From Enterobacter hormaechei ATCC 49162 (lineage in GTDB: Bacteria; Pseudomonadota; Gammaproteobacteria; Enterobacterales; Enterobacteriaceae), in contig NZ_MKEQ01000004.1 in assembly GCF_001875655.1 (NCBI RefSeq), forward strand, positions 29,784 to 49,723: DNA of 19,940 nt. The letters are read 5' to 3'. Of this stretch, positions 1-7,113 are shown one piece after another. Position 1 is the first letter of the stretch. The number at the start of each line of letters is the position of its first letter. The notes beneath the pieces were generated by a model, which was not told where the DNA came from, ran no database searches, and saw only the letters and a list, made by a program, of their open reading frames with translations. The position numbers and the translations under genes were made by a program.

Positions 1-70
1 ACACCCGTACTGCCTATCATTTCACCTTTACACCGTAGCCGTAGGCATTTAGGCTATATCGCATATAAGA

Positions 71-83
71 AAACAAGTTGTTT
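71..83. promoter_or_regulatory. 13-bp palindrome upstream of parA (dyad B, copy 1)
   Basis: AAACAAGTTGTTT is a perfect inverted repeat around a central G, 35 bp before the parA start. The same core, preceded by the same AGA, recurs before the helicase gene at 3000-3012, and a related dyad precedes the primase at 4415-4434. This suggests an operator shared by partition and replication genes. It could instead be a centromere-like site for the partner protein of ParA, although its presence at the helicase favours an operator. The regulator is unknown. Confidence 0.45.
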
Positions 84-118
84 CATACGACAATAATTCA
101 CGCAAAGGGAACTCACCA

Positions 119-784
119 ATGACCAGGATCATTGTGGTTGGCGGCACAAAAGGCGGCCCAGGCAAATCTACCGTTGCCCAGCAAATTGCGGTATGCCTCA
201 AAGTTAAAAAGAAAAAGAAGACTCACGTCACCGACATTGATATTCAGCGCACCACAACGAGCTGGTGTGAAGACCGTCGCCAGAACGAAGATCTTGAGCT
301 AATCCCGTTCGCATACGTTCAGGACGACATCGTCAAACACATCAAATCGCTGAAGGGACGCTACGATTACGTCGTCATTGATGCGGGTGGTTTTGACTCC
401 GAAATTCAGCGACAAGCGATGCTGCTGGCAGACTTCATCATTATCCCGCTGCGCCCTAAGCGTCGTGATTTGAAATCCCTGCGTGATATCGACCCGATTA
501 TCGACAACGTTCGCAACGTGAACGAGACTGTGAAGATCCGCGCGGTAGTGAACCAGTGTCCGTCACTGCCTTCCCAGGCGTCACGTATTCTGGCGGCGAA
601 AGAAATTGTCGAGACATTCGGCATCGAGGCTGCGCCGGTTAACCTGTACAACCGTAACGTTTATGACGATGCGGAAGAGGCGGGTCGTTCTATCTTTGAA
701 ATGACTGGCGCCGAACGCGATAAGAAGGCAGAAGCCGAGTTCGAAGAGTTTGTAGATTACATCATGAGTCTGGAGGAAGAATAA
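119..784 (+). CDS. parA: ParA-family partition ATPase (short, type Ib-like)
   Basis: This 221-aa protein is a ParA/MinD-type ATPase that would drive segregation of the replicon in the cytoplasm over the nucleoid. The deviant Walker A motif KGGPGKST is at residues 11-18 with its signature lysine K11, the A' motif DIDIQ at about 39-43, and the Walker B motif YDYVVIDAGG at 81-90. The length, and the start directly at the ATPase fold with no N-terminal helix-turn-helix, match the short (type Ib) ParA group rather than the P1/F type. The ATG follows an AAAGGGA ribosome site. The stop codon overlaps the ATG of the next gene (TAATG), so the two are probably translationally coupled. A palindrome at 71-83 may be its operator. 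The family is certain; the gene name is by function. Confidence 0.92.
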   Translation: MTRIIVVGGTKGGPGKSTVAQQIAVCLKVKKKKKTHVTDIDIQRTTTSWCEDRRQNEDLELIPFAYVQDDIVKHIKSLKGRYDYVVIDAGGFDSEIQRQAMLLADFIIIPLRPKRRDLKSLRDIDPIIDNVRNVNETVKIRAVVNQCPSLPSQASRILAAKEIVETFGIEAAPVNLYNRNVYDDAEEAGRSIFEMTGAERDKKAEAEFEEFVDYIMSLEEE

Positions 785-1143
785 TGTCCATGAGAATGGG
801 AGACCTTGCAAAGCGCAAAGATCCGGAAGAACCGGTAAAAAGCAGCACCCCAATGCGCCAGCCAGTCAGACCGCAGGGGCGTCCGACTCGTGGGAAAGAG
901 AAGATTAAGAGCCGCACAATGTCGCTGGAAGACGAGTACTTCGATCTGCTGGAGATGATGAAGTTCATCCCTCGTTTCGAGAAATTCACCCGTTCTGACG
1001 TGATTCGTGCAGCCATTTTCCATCTGGCAGAGAAGTCGCCGCAGGAAATCGAAGACATCGTGAAACTGAACGAGGCGATCACCGCTGCCGACGTCACGAT
1101 GCGCACCGATGAAATCAAGCGTGAGCTGATGAAGAAAGGCTAG
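784..1143 (+). CDS. putative ParB-like centromere-binding partner of ParA
   Basis: This 119-aa basic protein overlaps the parA stop codon and has a good ribosome site (GGAGGA) inside the end of parA. Residues 1-45 are rich in Arg, Lys and Pro and probably disordered. The part from about residue 46 contains a short strand-like segment (SRTMSL) followed by helices around FDLLEMMKFI and FTRSDVIRAAIFHLAEK. That pattern resembles ribbon-helix-helix proteins that pair with short ParA ATPases (ParG/Omega type). The role as centromere binder and operon autoregulator is inferred from position, size and this pattern; I do not recognise the exact family. A terminator hairpin follows within 5 bases of the stop codon, closing a two-gene partition operon. 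Confidence 0.7.
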   Translation: MSMRMGDLAKRKDPEEPVKSSTPMRQPVRPQGRPTRGKEKIKSRTMSLEDEYFDLLEMMKFIPRFEKFTRSDVIRAAIFHLAEKSPQEIEDIVKLNEAITAADVTMRTDEIKRELMKKG

Positions 1144-1147
1144 TTAT

Positions 1148-1201
1148 GATGAAGCGAACACAAACCGCTTGTGTTCGCTTCATCTCAAATTTCGTTTTTT
1201 T
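1148..1201 (+). terminator. terminator after the partition operon
   Basis: A perfect 16-bp stem (1148-1163 with 1169-1184, five-base loop ACCGC) begins 5 bases after the parB-like stop. A run of seven T follows at 1195-1201, ten bases beyond the stem. The T-run lies inside the 3' end of the convergent DUF2971 gene, so the hairpin separates two convergent units and may stop transcription from both sides. The gap between stem and T-run is longer than usual. Confidence 0.65.
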
Positions 1202-1982
1202 CGAATGCTGATATCACACCGGCAAGAATACCGAAATCAGCGCTAGGCCAATCAGTAAGCAGACTCATATCATAATCCGTTTTATCTAAGTCCCAAGTTC
1301 CCCTCTTGAAACAACATTTTTGGATTTTAATATTGTTATCCAAAATGCCATTTCTTAAATTATCATTTTCGAGTGCTGTAAGTTCAAAATCCTCATTGTT
1401 GATTCCTATGAATATCTCTTTAATAATATTTGTGCCTGGCGCCTTGTATATATAAAACCTATCTTCTTCATCATCACCGATAGGTATCAATTTGTCACTT
1501 TCAATAACAATTCGAACTTCTTTCTCATATTTCCAATGTTGGCTTTTTCTAAATAAGACCTTTTTAACTATATCATTGTTTTTAAAGTTTTTATCGGAGA
1601 TGATGACTCTGGATTTGTCTCGTTCATCGAGATAATCAATACCCCCTTCATTCGCAGTGATTAAACAAAGATTCTCATCGTGAAACCCTGCTAATTCGGT
1701 ATCAATGCCAACAACATAACCTCTGTGGTGTTGAGCATAGTGAGACCACATTAGCACTTCTAAAGGTGATCTTGATAAGCATAGACTGGCTAGGTCTGAA
1801 TTGATCTTTGAGCGAAACGTCAAATGCGCTAGCGAGTCTTCATCTTCAGAGGCAAACGATACACCGTAGGTTTCGAAAGGATCATTGAACTGACCAACTG
1901 GAGTAAATTTGAAGCTGGTTGCGTCATGATCAAAAAACAGTTTTAAAGTTTCTTCTGGGACGTATTTGTACAATATCATCAT
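1185..1982 (-). CDS. DUF2971 family protein (cargo gene, function unknown)
   Basis: This 265-aa protein has the landmarks of DUF2971: an N-terminal LYKYVP segment, NDPFE at 33-37, LCLS at 67-70, MWSHYA at 78-83 followed by HRGYVVGID, and HWKYEKEVRIV at about 149-159. No transmembrane segment or signal peptide is visible. The family has no settled biochemical role that I can cite; members often sit in accessory regions, and a defence role is only a guess. The gene is the only backbone gene reading leftward and is clearly AT-richer than its neighbours, which suggests horizontal acquisition as a moron. The start has two tandem ATGs (1982 and 1979) behind AAAGG; the second has the better spacing. 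Family assignment is fairly sure. Confidence 0.85.
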   Translation of the reverse strand: MMILYKYVPEETLKLFFDHDATSFKFTPVGQFNDPFETYGVSFASEDEDSLAHLTFRSKINSDLASLCLSRSPLEVLMWSHYAQHHRGYVVGIDTELAGFHDENLCLITANEGGIDYLDERDKSRVIISDKNFKNNDIVKKVLFRKSQHWKYEKEVRIVIESDKLIPIGDDEEDRFYIYKAPGTNIIKEIFIGINNEDFELTALENDNLRNGILDNNIKIQKCCFKRGTWDLDKTDYDMSLLTDWPSADFGILAGVISAFEKNEI

Positions 1983-2071
1983 GTCGCCTTTTGTTGAGGT
2001 TTAGAAAGGATTATGCACTTTTTTGTGTTTCATTACAGCACTCAGAATCTGGTGGAGACTTCGAGTTCAGA

Positions 2072-2132
2072 ACCTGCTTCTGTATATAAATACTAAGTTA
2101 CTTATTATTATTTATACGGAAGCAGGTCTTTT
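2072..2132 (+). terminator. long imperfect hairpin with T-run (possible terminator)
   Basis: ACCTGCTTC at 2072-2080 pairs with GAAGCAGGT at 2119-2127, and the stem continues inward through GTATA..AAATA against TATTTATAC with a small bulge. CTTTTT follows directly, so a rightward terminator is possible, shielding the 2246 operon from read-through antisense to DUF2971. The loop holds a weak copy of the dispersed dyad (2085-2106). I see no gene in 1983-2245; the 63-codon frame there runs across this hairpin and is not credible. Confidence 0.4.
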
Positions 2133-2212
2133 TCTATGCCAACTTCTCAGACACATTCCCTTCCGTTTCCACTTCCAAAAGCTGTCTCCAGTCGCTATGA
2201 TTCGCTCATTAT

Positions 2213-2234
2213 GATAAGTAAGTATCTACCTATC
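2213..2234. promoter_or_regulatory. dispersed 22-bp dyad (dyad A), copy before the 2246 gene
   Basis: GATAAGTA-AGTATC-TACCTATC: two 8-bp arms with one mismatch around six bases. It ends 11 bases before the 2246 start, next to its ribosome site, so a bound protein would block or control this operon. The same layout recurs at 5663, 15403 and 16581. Confidence 0.6.
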
Positions 2235-2245
2235 AGGCGGAGCAC

Positions 2246-2971
2246 ATGAGCCAGATCTTCTTTAACACTATTAACAACGATCAGTACGACTTCATGACCG
2301 AGTGGGACACCACAGTCATGGACAAGTGGGTGGCCGAGAATATTGGGCTGTCACGCTGCAAGGATGAGGCGGAGTTGTTCGAGACAAAGTGGTTTGATTA
2401 CCGCGACATGCACCCGCTTATGGCCACATGCCTCTTCACTGAGGCATACAAGCGCCAGTACTCATACATCATGCTGTCGCATGGCCGCGAACACTATGAG
2501 ACGGCCCAATTCACTACCGGTTTGAAACGTGTGCCGTATCAGGAGCTGTCGACGGCCAACAAAACATCTCTCTGGAAAGCACGCCAGTTTGCCGACCAGT
2601 ACTGCTGCTCTTATGACTACTTCATTTCTACCGTTCTTTCCGCAGCTGCACGCCGTCTGTGGGACAAATTACCTCGCCCCCAGCATCTCTGGCAGCCCGA
2701 GCTGATTGAGATATTCGAAGAGAAGTTAGCCAAACGCGCTGTAACCCGTCTGGATGACTCTCTGGTGAGTTTTAAGCATCTGGGAGACATGCAGCACGAC
2801 CCGATTCAAGAACGCTATTTTGAGTGGGTTCTGGAGCGTCTGCGTGGCATTACCCGAGACAAACGTGTCCGCATCATCTTCTCCGCTGTCTGGTTGATGG
2901 AAATCGTGCCTGAGCGTGTGATTTACGCGCACTTCCCGGAAGAACTGGAAGAAGCACGGCGATTCTGTTGA
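2246..2971 (+). CDS. conserved-looking phage protein of unknown function, first gene before the helicase
   Basis: This 241-aa soluble protein is rich in aromatic residues and acidic and basic pairs, and is probably mostly helical. I see no Walker, zinc-finger or nuclease motif. It has two adjacent cysteines in QYCCSYDYF (about residues 124-132) and an acidic C-terminus (HFPEELEEARRF). The ATG follows AGGCGGAG and lies 11 bases after a copy of dyad A, so it starts a regulated unit. It lies 60 bases before the replicative helicase, so a role as helicase loader or accessory replication factor is possible by position only. No product name can be supported. Confidence 0.75.
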   Translation: MSQIFFNTINNDQYDFMTEWDTTVMDKWVAENIGLSRCKDEAELFETKWFDYRDMHPLMATCLFTEAYKRQYSYIMLSHGREHYETAQFTTGLKRVPYQELSTANKTSLWKARQFADQYCCSYDYFISTVLSAAARRLWDKLPRPQHLWQPELIEIFEEKLAKRAVTRLDDSLVSFKHLGDMQHDPIQERYFEWVLERLRGITRDKRVRIIFSAVWLMEIVPERVIYAHFPEELEEARRFC

Positions 2972-2999
2972 TCCCCTATTTGGCTTTTTTAGTATTAGA

Positions 3000-3012
3000 A
3001 AACAAATTGTTT
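3000..3012. promoter_or_regulatory. 13-bp palindrome upstream of the helicase gene (dyad B, copy 2)
   Basis: AAACAAATTGTTT, 19 bases before the helicase ATG. It matches the copy before parA in 12 of 13 positions, and both are preceded by AGA. An operator shared by partition and replication genes is the likely meaning. Confidence 0.45.
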
Positions 3013-3031
3013 AAGCACCAAAGGAAAGCAC

Positions 3032-4372
3032 ATGACCGAACTTTGCCACACAGGACGAGGGTTGTCTGAAGAGTTCGATGACGACTTCCAGAATCGACTC
3101 GCAGCCTACTTCTGTCGCGACCATGAGTTTCTGACTCGCGCCGGTGATCTGGTTGCGCCAAACCAGTTCTCCAATGCGGCCAACGCCATTCTGGTGAACA
3201 TGGTGTCGGGCTACTACAGAATGTATAAGAGCGCACCATCATCGTCGGCCATACTCGACATGCTCAAACGCGCCAAACGCGATAAGACGATCCGCGAAGA
3301 GCTGTTCCCCGACGTCGTTGAGGCGTTTAAGCGGATTCTCGCTGAGAAGCTGTCAGACACGGCGTACATGGTCGACCAGGTCGCCACGTTCGCCAAAAGC
3401 GTAGCATTCGACGACGCGCTGATTAAAGCGGCTGAGATGAAAGAGAAGGGCGATTTCCAGGGCGCGATGGCAATCATGGCTAAAGTCCAGCAAATCGGCT
3501 CTAACGAAGCGACCGGCATTTACGATTACTTCTCTGAATCAGCAGAGCGTTACAAGGCGCGTGAGTATGAAGCGTCCGACGATTACGTGCCAAACAGCAT
3601 CACAACGGGTCTACCGCTGCTCGACAAGCTGCTTTACCAGAAAGGCTGGGCAAAGCGTGAAATGGTGCTGTTCATGGGCTTCGCGAAGTCTGGTAAATCG
3701 ACGGCGATGGGTGAGTTCTCCATCAACGCCACGCTTGCCGGTTACAACGTCCTGTATCTGTCGCTGGAAGTTCACACCTCCATTCTGTCAGATCGCTTTG
3801 ACGCCCGTCTGTCTGAGACCGAAATGTCCAAGCTGGTGGAGCGCCGCGACGACGTCCATCGCAAACTGGCAGAGCTGGGCGCGACGAAAGGCGTGGGGAG
3901 CTTGTGGATTGTTGAACGACCGTCCGGAAGCATGTCGCCTGCAGATCTGGATCGTATGTTGGGCAGCATGAAAGCCAATGGCATGATCCCCGACATGGTC
4001 GTGGTCGACTACGCTGACCTGATGCGTGCCAGCTACGACCTCCGCGACGACCGCGCCAACATTCGCAGCATCTACACTGACCTGCGTGCGCTGTACGACA
4101 AACACAACGTTGCCGGCATCACTGCATCGCAGACTAACAGGGAAGGTGGTGCTTCAGAGGTGGCTACAATGATGCACGCAGCGGACAACATCGAGAAGGT
4201 GCGTATCGCTGACCTCGTTATCACGATCAACAAAACGGAAGAGGAAGAAGCGAAAGGCGAAGCGCGTCTGTACTTCGCTGGTTCACGTAACCAGAAAGGC
4301 GGCGTAAGCATCCGCGTTAAGCAGAACCTCGAACAAATGCGATTCATCGAACGCATTATGGACGTCCTCTAA
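3032..4372 (+). CDS. DnaB/gp41-type replicative DNA helicase
   Basis: This 446-aa protein would unwind DNA at the fork as a ring-shaped hexamer. An N-terminal helical domain (about 1-165) precedes a RecA-like motor domain. The motor shows Walker A GFAKSGKST at 216-224, the presumed catalytic glutamate in YLSLEV (E246), Walker B DMVVVDYADL at 321-330, the sensor segment ITASQTNR at 363-370, and a basic AGSRNQKGG segment at 416-424 that is the likely arginine-finger region. Length and layout suit T4 gp41/DnaB-like phage helicases. AAAGGAAAG precedes the ATG. The primase follows after a short hairpin-bearing gap, so the two probably work as a primosome. The upstream palindrome suggests co-regulation with parA. 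Confidence 0.9.
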   Translation: MTELCHTGRGLSEEFDDDFQNRLAAYFCRDHEFLTRAGDLVAPNQFSNAANAILVNMVSGYYRMYKSAPSSSAILDMLKRAKRDKTIREELFPDVVEAFKRILAEKLSDTAYMVDQVATFAKSVAFDDALIKAAEMKEKGDFQGAMAIMAKVQQIGSNEATGIYDYFSESAERYKAREYEASDDYVPNSITTGLPLLDKLLYQKGWAKREMVLFMGFAKSGKSTAMGEFSINATLAGYNVLYLSLEVHTSILSDRFDARLSETEMSKLVERRDDVHRKLAELGATKGVGSLWIVERPSGSMSPADLDRMLGSMKANGMIPDMVVVDYADLMRASYDLRDDRANIRSIYTDLRALYDKHNVAGITASQTNREGGASEVATMMHAADNIEKVRIADLVITINKTEEEEAKGEARLYFAGSRNQKGGVSIRVKQNLEQMRFIERIMDVL

Positions 4373-4405
4373 AAAAAGAAGGCGTGGAGAAACGCTCTCC
4401 ACGCC
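4371..4405 (-). terminator. hairpin at the helicase end, oriented as a leftward terminator
   Basis: GGCGTGGAGA (4381-4390) and TCTCCACGCC (4396-4405) form a perfect 10-bp stem with loop AACGC. A run of seven A lies on its left (4371-4377) and no T-run on its right, so on the minus strand this reads as stem plus U-run. It would stop leftward (antisense) transcription entering the helicase gene. In the rightward direction it could protect the 3' end of the mRNA. Confidence 0.5.
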
Positions 4406-4414
4406 GGTCTCCAT

Positions 4415-4434
4415 AAGAGAACAAATTTTCTCTT
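4415..4434. promoter_or_regulatory. dyad immediately upstream of the primase gene
   Basis: AAGAGAA-CAAATT-TTCTCTT is a perfect 7-bp inverted repeat around six bases. It contains GAACAAATT, resembling dyad B (AAACAA-R-TTGTTT), and sits before the primase as dyad B sits before parA and the helicase. It directly abuts the TTG alternative start at 4435. Confidence 0.4.
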
Positions 4435-4461
4435 TTGCCAAAGCCACAAAAGAAAAAACAC

Positions 4462-5646
4462 ATGAGCCTTTATGGTATTCAAATACCGAGGCTTATCAAG
4501 ATATTACCTGCAAAAAGTAGGGTTAAGAACGTGAGCGACTTGAAAGAATTACTGACCGAGCTGGATTTTGAACAATGGCTCGATATGGAAGGAATCATCT
4601 ACCGTCGTGGTGGCGTCAGTACTCGTGGACGTGAGGTGAATATCAAGGAGTGTCCGGTATGCGGCAGCTCAAACTGGAAGGTTTATTTCAACCTGACCAA
4701 TGGCGTCGGCAAATGCTTTGCTGGTGATCATCCCGAAGAGATTCAGTTCAACAAGCTGGTCTTCCTCAAGCACTACAGCGGCAAATCCCGTCGCGATTTT
4801 GAAGAGTACGTCCAGAACGCGCTGATCTCACAAGGATGGGCGCCGAAGACGGAAGAGGTCGTGCTGGCCAGCAAGGTTGAACTCGAAGGGCCAGTAGCTC
4901 TCCCGCGCCATTACGAACTCCCCATTGACGGTCGTCTTCCTGATTATCTGGTGGAGCGCCATATCTCCCCGGAGCTGGCCAAATACTTTGATCTGCGTTA
5001 CTGCGTCGAAGGCAAGCACGCATACGTCGATCCGTACACAGACCAGGTCAAAGGGCAGGTGTTTGATATGCGCATCCTGATACCGGTTTACGATCTGGAT
5101 GGCGTGATGAAGACCTTCCAGGGGCGTGACATTACCGGTGCAGCAGAACGCCGTTATCTCTTCCCCATGCAGCTGCCGGCGTCGGGTAAGTTTCTCTACA
5201 ACGGCCACAATGCAGTCGGAAAACAAACGGTCGTTGTGTGTGAAGGGGCATTTGACGTAATGGGCGTGAAGCGAGCCATCTTCGACGAAGAGACGCTGCG
5301 GGATTATGTAGAGCCAATTGGCACGTTCGGGATGCACTTGTCCGGAAATATGAATGAGGACGCTGAAGATCAGTTAGGCGCGTTCCTGACGCTCAAGGCG
5401 CGTGGATTACGCAACGTCATCATGATGTGGGACAGCGAAAAGCAAGCGATCCGCAACACCATGTCAGCGGCCAAACGTCTCACCAGCATCGGACTGAATG
5501 TCAAAGTGGCCTGTCTGGGCGAAGAAGGCCTCGACCCCGGCGACGCGACGCCAGAGCAGATACTAAAAGCCTATTATCGTGCCAAGCCGTACTCCAGACA
5601 GTTGGAGCTACAAAGCAAGGTACTCGGCATTAAAGCTCTTGTATAA
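4462..5646 (+). CDS. DNA primase with zinc-binding and Toprim domains
   Basis: This protein would synthesise RNA primers for the adjacent helicase. Counting from the ATG at 4462 (394 aa), a zinc-binding segment CPVC at 64-67 with a later C85 and H90 is followed by a linker. A Toprim fold then shows VVVCEGAFDV with catalytic E261, and MMWDSE with D324, the acidic pair that binds metal. This is the DnaG / T7 gp4 primase-half layout without a fused helicase, which matches the separate helicase gene just upstream. The start is uncertain: TTG 4435 adds nine residues, and GTG 4531 has an AGGG ribosome site and begins at VSDLKELL. ATG 4462 lacks a clear Shine-Dalgarno sequence. The function is well supported. 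Confidence 0.9.
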   Translation: MSLYGIQIPRLIKILPAKSRVKNVSDLKELLTELDFEQWLDMEGIIYRRGGVSTRGREVNIKECPVCGSSNWKVYFNLTNGVGKCFAGDHPEEIQFNKLVFLKHYSGKSRRDFEEYVQNALISQGWAPKTEEVVLASKVELEGPVALPRHYELPIDGRLPDYLVERHISPELAKYFDLRYCVEGKHAYVDPYTDQVKGQVFDMRILIPVYDLDGVMKTFQGRDITGAAERRYLFPMQLPASGKFLYNGHNAVGKQTVVVCEGAFDVMGVKRAIFDEETLRDYVEPIGTFGMHLSGNMNEDAEDQLGAFLTLKARGLRNVIMMWDSEKQAIRNTMSAAKRLTSIGLNVKVACLGEEGLDPGDATPEQILKAYYRAKPYSRQLELQSKVLGIKALV

Positions 5647-5662
5647 ATTGCACGCCTTTAAT

Positions 5663-5684
5663 GATAAGTAGATACATACTTATT
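5663..5684. promoter_or_regulatory. dispersed 22-bp dyad (dyad A), copy before the 5727 gene
   Basis: GATAAGTA-GATACA-TACTTATT: seven of eight arm positions are perfectly paired (ATAAGTA with TACTTAT). It lies 42 bases before the 5727 start, in the gap after the primase, and probably marks the promoter of a new operon. Confidence 0.6.
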
Positions 5685-5726
5685 TTTCTGTAAGAATATG
5701 CTCGACGAAGGAATTGAGGAACCTTT

Positions 5727-6314
5727 ATGAAAGCAGATATTCAGAAGTCCGTTACCGAAATTATCGACAAATCAGGCGTAGAAATTGATACAGAAGAGCG
5801 CCAGAAGATTATCGATGAGGCGATCCAAACTGCGCTGGAGCACATCGCCACGTCTGTGAGCACCGCACCTCTTGGGGAAGGCTCGAAATACATGCGGGTA
5901 TGGGTTCGTTTTGGAGAGTCCCCAGAGCTGCCTGGTGTTAAACAGAAACGCGCGGCATTCGTGGCGTTCACTCGCAAAATGAAGGACGCAACGGTCGAAG
6001 TACGTGCCGGTGCATGGTACGACGGCCGCGTTGTCTACACCAATCAGGCGGTGTGTGATGAAGGTGAACGATTTGAGGAAATTGTCGACGCAACTCTTCG
6101 CGCGATCAAAGGCAGGGCTGGTGTAGAGGATGATCCGTCTATTGCGGCGTTCCTGAGCATTGTCGAACTGCCTGAAGTTACTGAACGCGTTACCGATCTG
6201 ACAACACCACCTGGTTTGCTGGAATTGGTGGTCAGTGGCGATACCAAAAAGCCGTTGAGCGCATTCGTGAGGTGGAATACGGCATCATCTGCGATATGTG
6301 CCGCAGCGACTTAG
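5727..6314 (+). CDS. unknown protein, N-terminal part of a gene broken by a one-base slip
   Basis: This 195-aa frame is acidic at the N-terminus (DIQKSVTEIIDK), with a middle part of alternating strands (MRVWVRFGESPEL, AAFVAFTRKM, VEVRAGAWYDGRVVYT). I see no named domain. Its ribosome site is AGGAATTGAGGAA. The reading frame looks natural up to SGDTKK (about residue 174), then ends in a low-quality tail rich in Ala, Ser and Thr. At 6246-6250 there is a run of five A. One extra A would join it to the next frame as SGDTKK-AVERIREVEYG and give one protein of about 265 residues. Either this copy is a frameshifted pseudogene, the run holds a sequencing error, or ribosomes slip by -1 at AAA-AAG. 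Confidence 0.65.
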   Translation: MKADIQKSVTEIIDKSGVEIDTEERQKIIDEAIQTALEHIATSVSTAPLGEGSKYMRVWVRFGESPELPGVKQKRAAFVAFTRKMKDATVEVRAGAWYDGRVVYTNQAVCDEGERFEEIVDATLRAIKGRAGVEDDPSIAAFLSIVELPEVTERVTDLTTPPGLLELVVSGDTKKPLSAFVRWNTASSAICAAAT

Positions 6315-6520
6315 ACCTGGTGCGCATCATTGTCGACGCGGGTCAGGCATGTGACGGTGTGCTCGCCAGTTTTGCAGGGCAGGTGGCACGCCTGGCCAAC
6401 GAGCTGCCGATGATTAAACAGGAGGCAAAATCCTACGCCGTCCACCATGCCAACGATTTACTGGAGCCATACCGGTTCGAAGCCGCTCAGGACAAAATGA
6501 CTGGCTGGGCGACCTGGTAA
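6272..6520 (+). CDS. C-terminal part of the frameshifted 5727 gene
   Basis: This frame is open from 6185 and continues to 6520. It could start at GTG 6272 (82 aa), but that start has no clear ribosome site. The sequence from AVERIREVEYGIICDMC onward reads as ordinary coding sequence continuing the upstream protein after the A-run at 6246-6250. It has three cysteines (CDMC, QACDG) and a helical end with KQEAKSYAVHHANDLL. I regard it as the C-terminal portion of one gene rather than an independent gene. A strong terminator follows 18 bases after the stop. Confidence 0.5.
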   Translation: MEYGIICDMCRSDLDLVRIIVDAGQACDGVLASFAGQVARLANELPMIKQEAKSYAVHHANDLLEPYRFEAAQDKMTGWATW

Positions 6521-6537
6521 GCCTCGAAAAACCATTT

Positions 6538-6559
6538 AGCCCCCTGGTGGGGCTTTTTT
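6538..6559 (+). terminator. Rho-independent terminator
   Basis: AGCCCC (6538-6543) pairs with GGGGCT (6549-6554) around loop CTGGT, followed by six T (6554-6559). It ends the unit that contains the 5727-6520 gene. Confidence 0.85.
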
Positions 6560-6570
6560 AAACTGCGCTT

Positions 6571-6592
6571 AATAAGTAAGTACACGACTACG
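6571..6592. promoter_or_regulatory. partial copy of dyad A before the 6602 gene
   Basis: The left arm AATAAGTA (6571-6578) is intact, but the right arm reads CGACTACG and does not match. It follows a terminator and stands just before the 6602 gene, the same setting as the full copies, so it may be a weak or half-site. Confidence 0.3.
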
Positions 6593-6601
6593 GTTAGAAG
6601 C

Positions 6602-7078
6602 ATGTCCACAAGAACAGATTTGTCGAAAATCCCGTCTATCTCCGGAAACAACGGTTATTCGCTGCGCTGTCCGGAAGTGAAGATCAACGGCCATGAGGCC
6701 CATTGCAGCTATACAGTCTGCCAGCACACCATCCTCGCCTACAAAGAGAAGCGTCTCCCGGCGACATCGTTCCAGTCCTGCGCTGCGGCCATTGCTGCTG
6801 GCAAATGCCAGGCGCTGAAGATGATGGTCGAAGAGATCCGCAAAGGCGAACAGCTCTACTTCATCGATATGGCTGCGCTTATCAAAGAAGTGGAAGAGCA
6901 AAACGACCGCGCCAGAACGCTTACCCGGAAGCGCAACACCATGACGATTAACAGTCTGGTTAAACGCACGAAGAAAACAGAACCAGCCAAACCCGAAACC
7001 ACGTCCACCGATTCACTGGCGCCCGTCACTGACGTGTACGCGGCACTCATTGAAGAAGCAACCAAAGAAAACACATGA
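6602..7078 (+). CDS. Cys-rich small protein of unknown function
   Basis: This 158-aa protein has cysteines in RCPEVK, HCSYTVC, QSCAA and GKCQA within the first 70 residues, with interspersed histidines; a zinc site is possible but matches no family I know. The middle is a charged helix (IKEVEEQNDRARTLTRKR), and the C-terminal 45 residues are rich in Thr, Pro and Lys and probably flexible. It begins a unit after the terminator at 6538-6559. Its stop overlaps the start of a 12-codon open frame that leads to the ligase gene, so it is probably co-translated with the ligase. The ribosome site is weak. Confidence 0.7.
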   Translation: MSTRTDLSKIPSISGNNGYSLRCPEVKINGHEAHCSYTVCQHTILAYKEKRLPATSFQSCAAAIAAGKCQALKMMVEEIRKGEQLYFIDMAALIKEVEEQNDRARTLTRKRNTMTINSLVKRTKKTEPAKPETTSTDSLAPVTDVYAALIEEATKENT

Positions 7079-7113
7079 AAACTCCCGAGCGACCGATGGA
7101 GGTTAAACACTAA
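7075..7113 (+). CDS. 12-codon coupling ORF before the ligase gene
   Basis: ATG at 7075 overlaps the stop of the 6602 gene (ATGA). The frame MKTPERPMEVKH ends with TAA at 7111-7113, which overlaps the ligase ATG at 7113 (TAATG). The ligase ribosome site (GGAGG, 7098-7102) lies inside it. The fit of both overlaps suggests a leader that carries ribosomes from one gene to the next, but so short a frame can also occur by chance. Confidence 0.3.
   Translation: MKTPERPMEVKH

Noticed and set aside
2023..2214. 63-codon frame upstream of the 2246 gene
   Set aside because: It runs across the long hairpin at 2072-2127 and has no ribosome site; its residues reflect an AT-rich gap.
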